From assembly GCF_014196635.1 (NCBI RefSeq), contig NZ_JACIEB010000002.1, positions 186,001 to 250,000 of the forward strand: a stretch of DNA of 64,000 bases. Direction: 5' to 3'. The notes under the pieces are model-generated. The model did no database searches. It saw only the letters and a program-made list of their open reading frames with translations, and had not been told where the DNA came from. Position numbers and translations under genes: made by a program. The stretch's first letter is position 1, and each line of letters begins with the position of its first letter. Of this stretch, positions 61,651-64,000 are shown one piece after another. Source of the DNA: Sphingobium fontiphilum. GTDB taxonomy: Bacteria > Pseudomonadota > Alphaproteobacteria > Sphingomonadales > Sphingomonadaceae.

Positions 61651-62103
61651 CTACGATTCTGGAGGGTCCGCCGCCTCAAACCAAGGTCGCAAATAATTAG
61701 CGCGCGACCAAATACAAAGCGCCACCAATGCAAATGGAATCGCCGTTATCGCCACTCCAAAGGCAATAGCAGCGATAGTTCCGTAGAAAGCATATAGCCC
61801 AATTACAATTTTCAGCTCCACAATGGCCAAACCCGCCAGAAACAGCTGAAAGCCCGCCATCCGATGGGCTGCTATCCCTGCTCCACACAGCAGCAGCCAG
61901 GCACCTGCGATAGACGAAACTTCGTCTTTGACATTTGCGCCCGTTTCACCAGGAGATCCCAATGTCAGCAGCTTCAAACCATATATAATAAAAAGAATGC
62001 CAAAACAAATCAGCAGCTTTGACCTACCCGGCCGCCCTTCATTTTCATTCACATCATTATTCATAGGGCACCAACATTCTCTTTCGACAAACGGAACGGA
62101 CAT
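61651..62103 (-). CDS. Small four-helix membrane protein, unrecognised
   Basis: About 150 aa. I do not recognise the family. Four hydrophobic helices are visible (LLICFGILFIIYGLKLL, AGAWLLLCGAGIAA, FQLFLAGLAIVELKIVIGL and GVAITAIPFALVALCIW). The GC content is much lower than in all neighbours, which suggests recent gain. The ATG at 62103 overlaps the stop of the quinone oxidoreductase gene (TGATG); the ATG at 62064 (MNNDVNENEG) is an alternative, and neither has a strong ribosome site. Confidence 0.65.
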   Translation of the reverse strand: MSVPFVERECWCPMNNDVNENEGRPGRSKLLICFGILFIIYGLKLLTLGSPGETGANVKDEVSSIAGAWLLLCGAGIAAHRMAGFQLFLAGLAIVELKIVIGLYAFYGTIAAIAFGVAITAIPFALVALCIWSRANYLRPWFEAADPPES

Positions 62104-63125
62104 CAAACCACCAGCACGATCTTCCCGAAATGCTCTCCCGCCTCCATGCGCGCATGGGCGCTGGCGGCGTCCTCCAGGGCAAAACGCATATCCATCGCCG
62201 GGCGGAGCTTGCCCTCGCCCGCGAAGGACCAGACGGTCCGCATAATCTCGTCCGCCACCAGGCTCTTGAAGCCGGAAGAGCGCCCGCGCAGCGTCGATCC
62301 GGTCAGCGTCAGGCGGCGGCTCATCAGCGTGGGCAGGAATATGGTCGCCTTCGCCCCGCCCAGCACGGCGATGGACACATGCCGCCCCTCTTCGGCCAGG
62401 CATTCGATATTGCGGGGCAGATAATCGCCGCCCACCATGTCCAGCACCGCCTGCACCCCCGCGCCCCCGGTTATCCGCTTCACCTCCGCCACAAAATCCC
62501 GCGTCTTGTAATTGATTGCGTGGTTTGCGCCCCATGCCATGGCCTGCGCGCATTTTTCGTCGCTGCCGCAGGTGACGATGATCTCTATGTCGAACAGGTT
62601 GCACAGCGTGATCGCCATGGTGCCGATGCCGCTGGCGCCGCCATGCACCAGCACGACGTCGCCTTCCACCGCATAGGCGCGCTCGAACAGGTTGGTCCAC
62701 ACGGTGAACAGCGTTTCGGGCAAAGCCGCCGCCTCGACCAGATCATAGCCATCGGGCACGGGCAGGCATTGCCCCATGGGCGCGACGGCATATTGGGCAT
62801 AGCCGCCGCCCGAAAGCAGCGCGCAGACCCGCTGCCCCACCAGCATGTCCGCCCCTTCGCCCGCCGCGACGACGGTGCCCGAAACCTCCAGTCCCGGAAT
62901 GTCGGAAGCGCCCGGCGGCGGGGGATATTTGCCCTGCCGCTGGAGCATGTCGGGCCGGTTGACGCCCGCCGCCGCGACCCGGATCAGCACTTCGCCAGCG
63001 CCCGGCGCGGGCACCGGCCGCACCTCCGGAACCAGCGCCTCCGGCCCGCCCGGTTCGGCGATGCCGATAGCCGTCATTTCCGCCGGGATCGCGCCCGTCG
63101 CCATTTCGTCCATTTGCGCCGTCAT
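62103..63125 (-). CDS. NAD(P)H-quinone oxidoreductase (zinc-free MDR, PIG3-like)
   Basis: A 340-aa medium-chain reductase. The segment VNRPDMLQRQGKYPPPPGASDIPGLEVSG (quoted as VNRPDMLQRQGKYPPPPG) is characteristic of the TP53I3/PIG3-like quinone reductases. The NADPH site is VLVHGGASGIGTMAI, with AWGANHAINYKTRDF later. Zinc ligands are lacking. The start is taken as the ATG at 63125. The small membrane protein gene is coupled to its stop. Confidence 0.92.
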   Translation of the reverse strand: MTAQMDEMATGAIPAEMTAIGIAEPGGPEALVPEVRPVPAPGAGEVLIRVAAAGVNRPDMLQRQGKYPPPPGASDIPGLEVSGTVVAAGEGADMLVGQRVCALLSGGGYAQYAVAPMGQCLPVPDGYDLVEAAALPETLFTVWTNLFERAYAVEGDVVLVHGGASGIGTMAITLCNLFDIEIIVTCGSDEKCAQAMAWGANHAINYKTRDFVAEVKRITGGAGVQAVLDMVGGDYLPRNIECLAEEGRHVSIAVLGGAKATIFLPTLMSRRLTLTGSTLRGRSSGFKSLVADEIMRTVWSFAGEGKLRPAMDMRFALEDAASAHARMEAGEHFGKIVLVV

Positions 63126-63190
63126 GCCCTGCCCCCGGCTGCCCCTATGGTGCGACGCAATATTTTAACCATTTGCCGCACGCGTCCTTA

Positions 63191-63219
63191 TTGACAGACT
63201 GGCTTTCCGGGTCAACATT
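63191..63219 (+). promoter_or_regulatory. Candidate sigma70 promoter of the DUF1192 gene
   Basis: A perfect TTGACA (63191-63196), a 17-nt spacer and AACATT (63214-63219). The predicted start of transcription falls at or next to the ATG at 63226, so the message may be leaderless. The -10 is weak. Confidence 0.4.
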
Positions 63220-63225
63220 GGCGTC

Positions 63226-63423
63226 ATGGACATGGAAGACTATCTGCCGAAAAAGGCTGATGATCCTCTGGCCAGACTGCTGACGCAGGATCTGGACCCG
63301 ATGTCCCTCGCCGAACTGGAATCGCGCATCGCCGCGCTGGAAGGCGAGATCGCCCGCATCCGGGCAAAAATGAAAGACGCCGTTAACCATAAGGCAAGCG
63401 CCGAGGCGTTATTCAGACGATGA
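63226..63423 (+). CDS. DUF1192 family small protein
   Basis: A 65-aa alphaproteobacterial protein. DLDPMSLAELESRIAALEGEIARI (quoted as DPMSLAELESRIAALEGEIA) is the DUF1192 signature: a short coiled coil with heptad leucines and isoleucines. It has no membrane segment and its role is unknown. Start 63226 (or ATG 63232). clpA follows 153 nt later. Confidence 0.85.
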   Translation: MDMEDYLPKKADDPLARLLTQDLDPMSLAELESRIAALEGEIARIRAKMKDAVNHKASAEALFRR

Positions 63424-63506
63424 ACCACCGTCCTGTCCCATCCCGGCCTCTCAAGGGCCTTATCGGGCAGCGGCAGTCTGGCAATTCACGCGGAACGGGG
63501 CTGGCC

Positions 63507-63535
63507 CTTGTTTCGCTGGCGAGCAATGCCGACAT
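63507..63535 (+). promoter_or_regulatory. Candidate RpoH-type promoter of clpA
   Basis: CTTG (63507-63510), an 18-nt spacer, then CCGACAT (63529-63535), similar in spacing and -10 start to the element before clpP. It is a partial match to the sigma32 pattern and lies 41 nt before the clpA ATG. Confidence 0.35.
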
Positions 63536-63576
63536 CAGGTTCGCCACCCCCCTCTATCGGGGACAGGAGTAGACCA

Positions 63577-64000
63577 TATGCCTTCTTTCGCCGCTGCTCT
63601 CGAAACCACGCTGCACAACGCGCTCAGCCATGCGTCGGACCGTCACCATGAATATGCGACGCTCGAACATCTGCTGCTCGCGCTGATCGACGACGACCAT
63701 GCGTCGAAAGTGATGCAGGCGTGCGGCGTCGACCTGGGCGAACTGGGCGATGCGGTCACCCAATATCTCGACACCGAACTTGAAAGCCTGAAGGTCGAGG
63801 GCGACACCGACCCCTCGCCCACCAGCGGGTTCCAGCGCGTGGTCCAGCGCGCCATCCTGCATGTGCAATCCTCCGGCAAGGATGAAGTGACCGGCGCCAA
63901 TGTGCTGGTCGCGCTCTTTTCCGAGCGGGAAAGCTATGCCGTCTATTTCCTGCAACAGCAGGACATGAGCCGCCTCGACGCCGTTTCCTACCTCAGCCAC
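63577..64000 (+). CDS. clpA: ATP-dependent Clp protease ATP-binding subunit ClpA, N-terminal part
   Basis: The first 141 codons of ClpA; the gene runs off the window. The N-domain is recognisable from LETTLHNALSHASDRHHEYATLEHLLLALIDD (quoted as LHNALSHASDRHHEYATLEH), and GFQRVVQRAILHVQSSGKDEVTG, with NVLVALFSERES; the AAA modules lie outside. It unfolds proteins for ClpP, usually with the adaptor ClpS. No clpS lies upstream. AGGAG stands 8 nt before the ATG. Confidence 0.95.

Overview
The window is a gene-dense, high-GC stretch of alphaproteobacterial chromosome, most likely from a sphingomonad (Sphingomonadaceae such as Sphingobium, Sphingomonas or Novosphingobium). The evidence is three long TonB-dependent receptors, a FecR/ECF pair, the alphaproteobacterial families UPF0262, DUF1013 (TrcR-like) and DUF1192, and the compact siroheme synthase/DUF2849/cysI/DUF934/cysH sulfur cluster. 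No insertion sequence, CRISPR array, rRNA or intact prophage was seen. One tRNA, tRNA-Leu(UAG), is present.

Layout. 1-6 kb: the start of an M16 peptidase, a coupled TonB receptor/M19 dipeptidase pair, an enoyl-CoA hydratase and folE. 6.2-18 kb: a MobA-like nucleotidyltransferase, then an island of secreted proteins. The island has two RTX proteins (546 and 1124 aa), an MFS exporter, a small unknown protein, and a 1133-aa subtilisin/kexin-type protease with P-domain and RTX tail. All three RTX proteins end in the same type of C-terminal module and none has a signal peptide, so type I secretion is likely. The transporter is not in the window. 18-24 kb: a thiolase/FadJ-type beta-oxidation pair behind a perfect operator-like palindrome, then galE, a ybaK-like editing protein and pgl. 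24-30 kb: a polysaccharide pyruvyl transferase/GT29-like pair, an aminotransferase, an MFS permease and mtgA. 30-38 kb: a TonB receptor, then clpX, clpP, a GT2 glycosyltransferase, tig and tRNA-Leu. 38-42 kb: an ECF sigma/FecR pair, a class III sirtuin overlapping an unrecognised gene, and a decayed small gene. 42-46 kb: the sulfite/APS reduction operon. 46-56 kb: a DUF885 Tat-exported protein, a MAPEG protein, dnaB, UPF0262, a degenerate GH25, cdd, dcd, a metallophosphatase and an STN-type TonB receptor. 56-64 kb: msrA, a small lipoprotein, an acyl-CoA ligase, a TrcR-like regulator, an LpxH-like phosphoesterase with a GT4 mannosyltransferase, a quinone oxidoreductase, a small membrane protein, DUF1192 and the start of clpA.

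Connections. The beta-oxidation pair and the distant acyl-CoA ligase carry related 16-bp palindromes and may form one regulon. The two non-protease RTX genes share a bipartite upstream element with almost identical spacing (36 and 37 nt), which suggests a dedicated, uncharacterised regulator. clpP and clpA both have RpoH-like promoter candidates. A perfect 18-bp hairpin separates clpP from clpX. The strongest candidate for something undescribed is the co-regulated RTX set, with its shared N-terminal motif (RTX1 and RTX2) and shared C-terminal module (all three). All functional calls come from motif recognition and family memory; no search was run.
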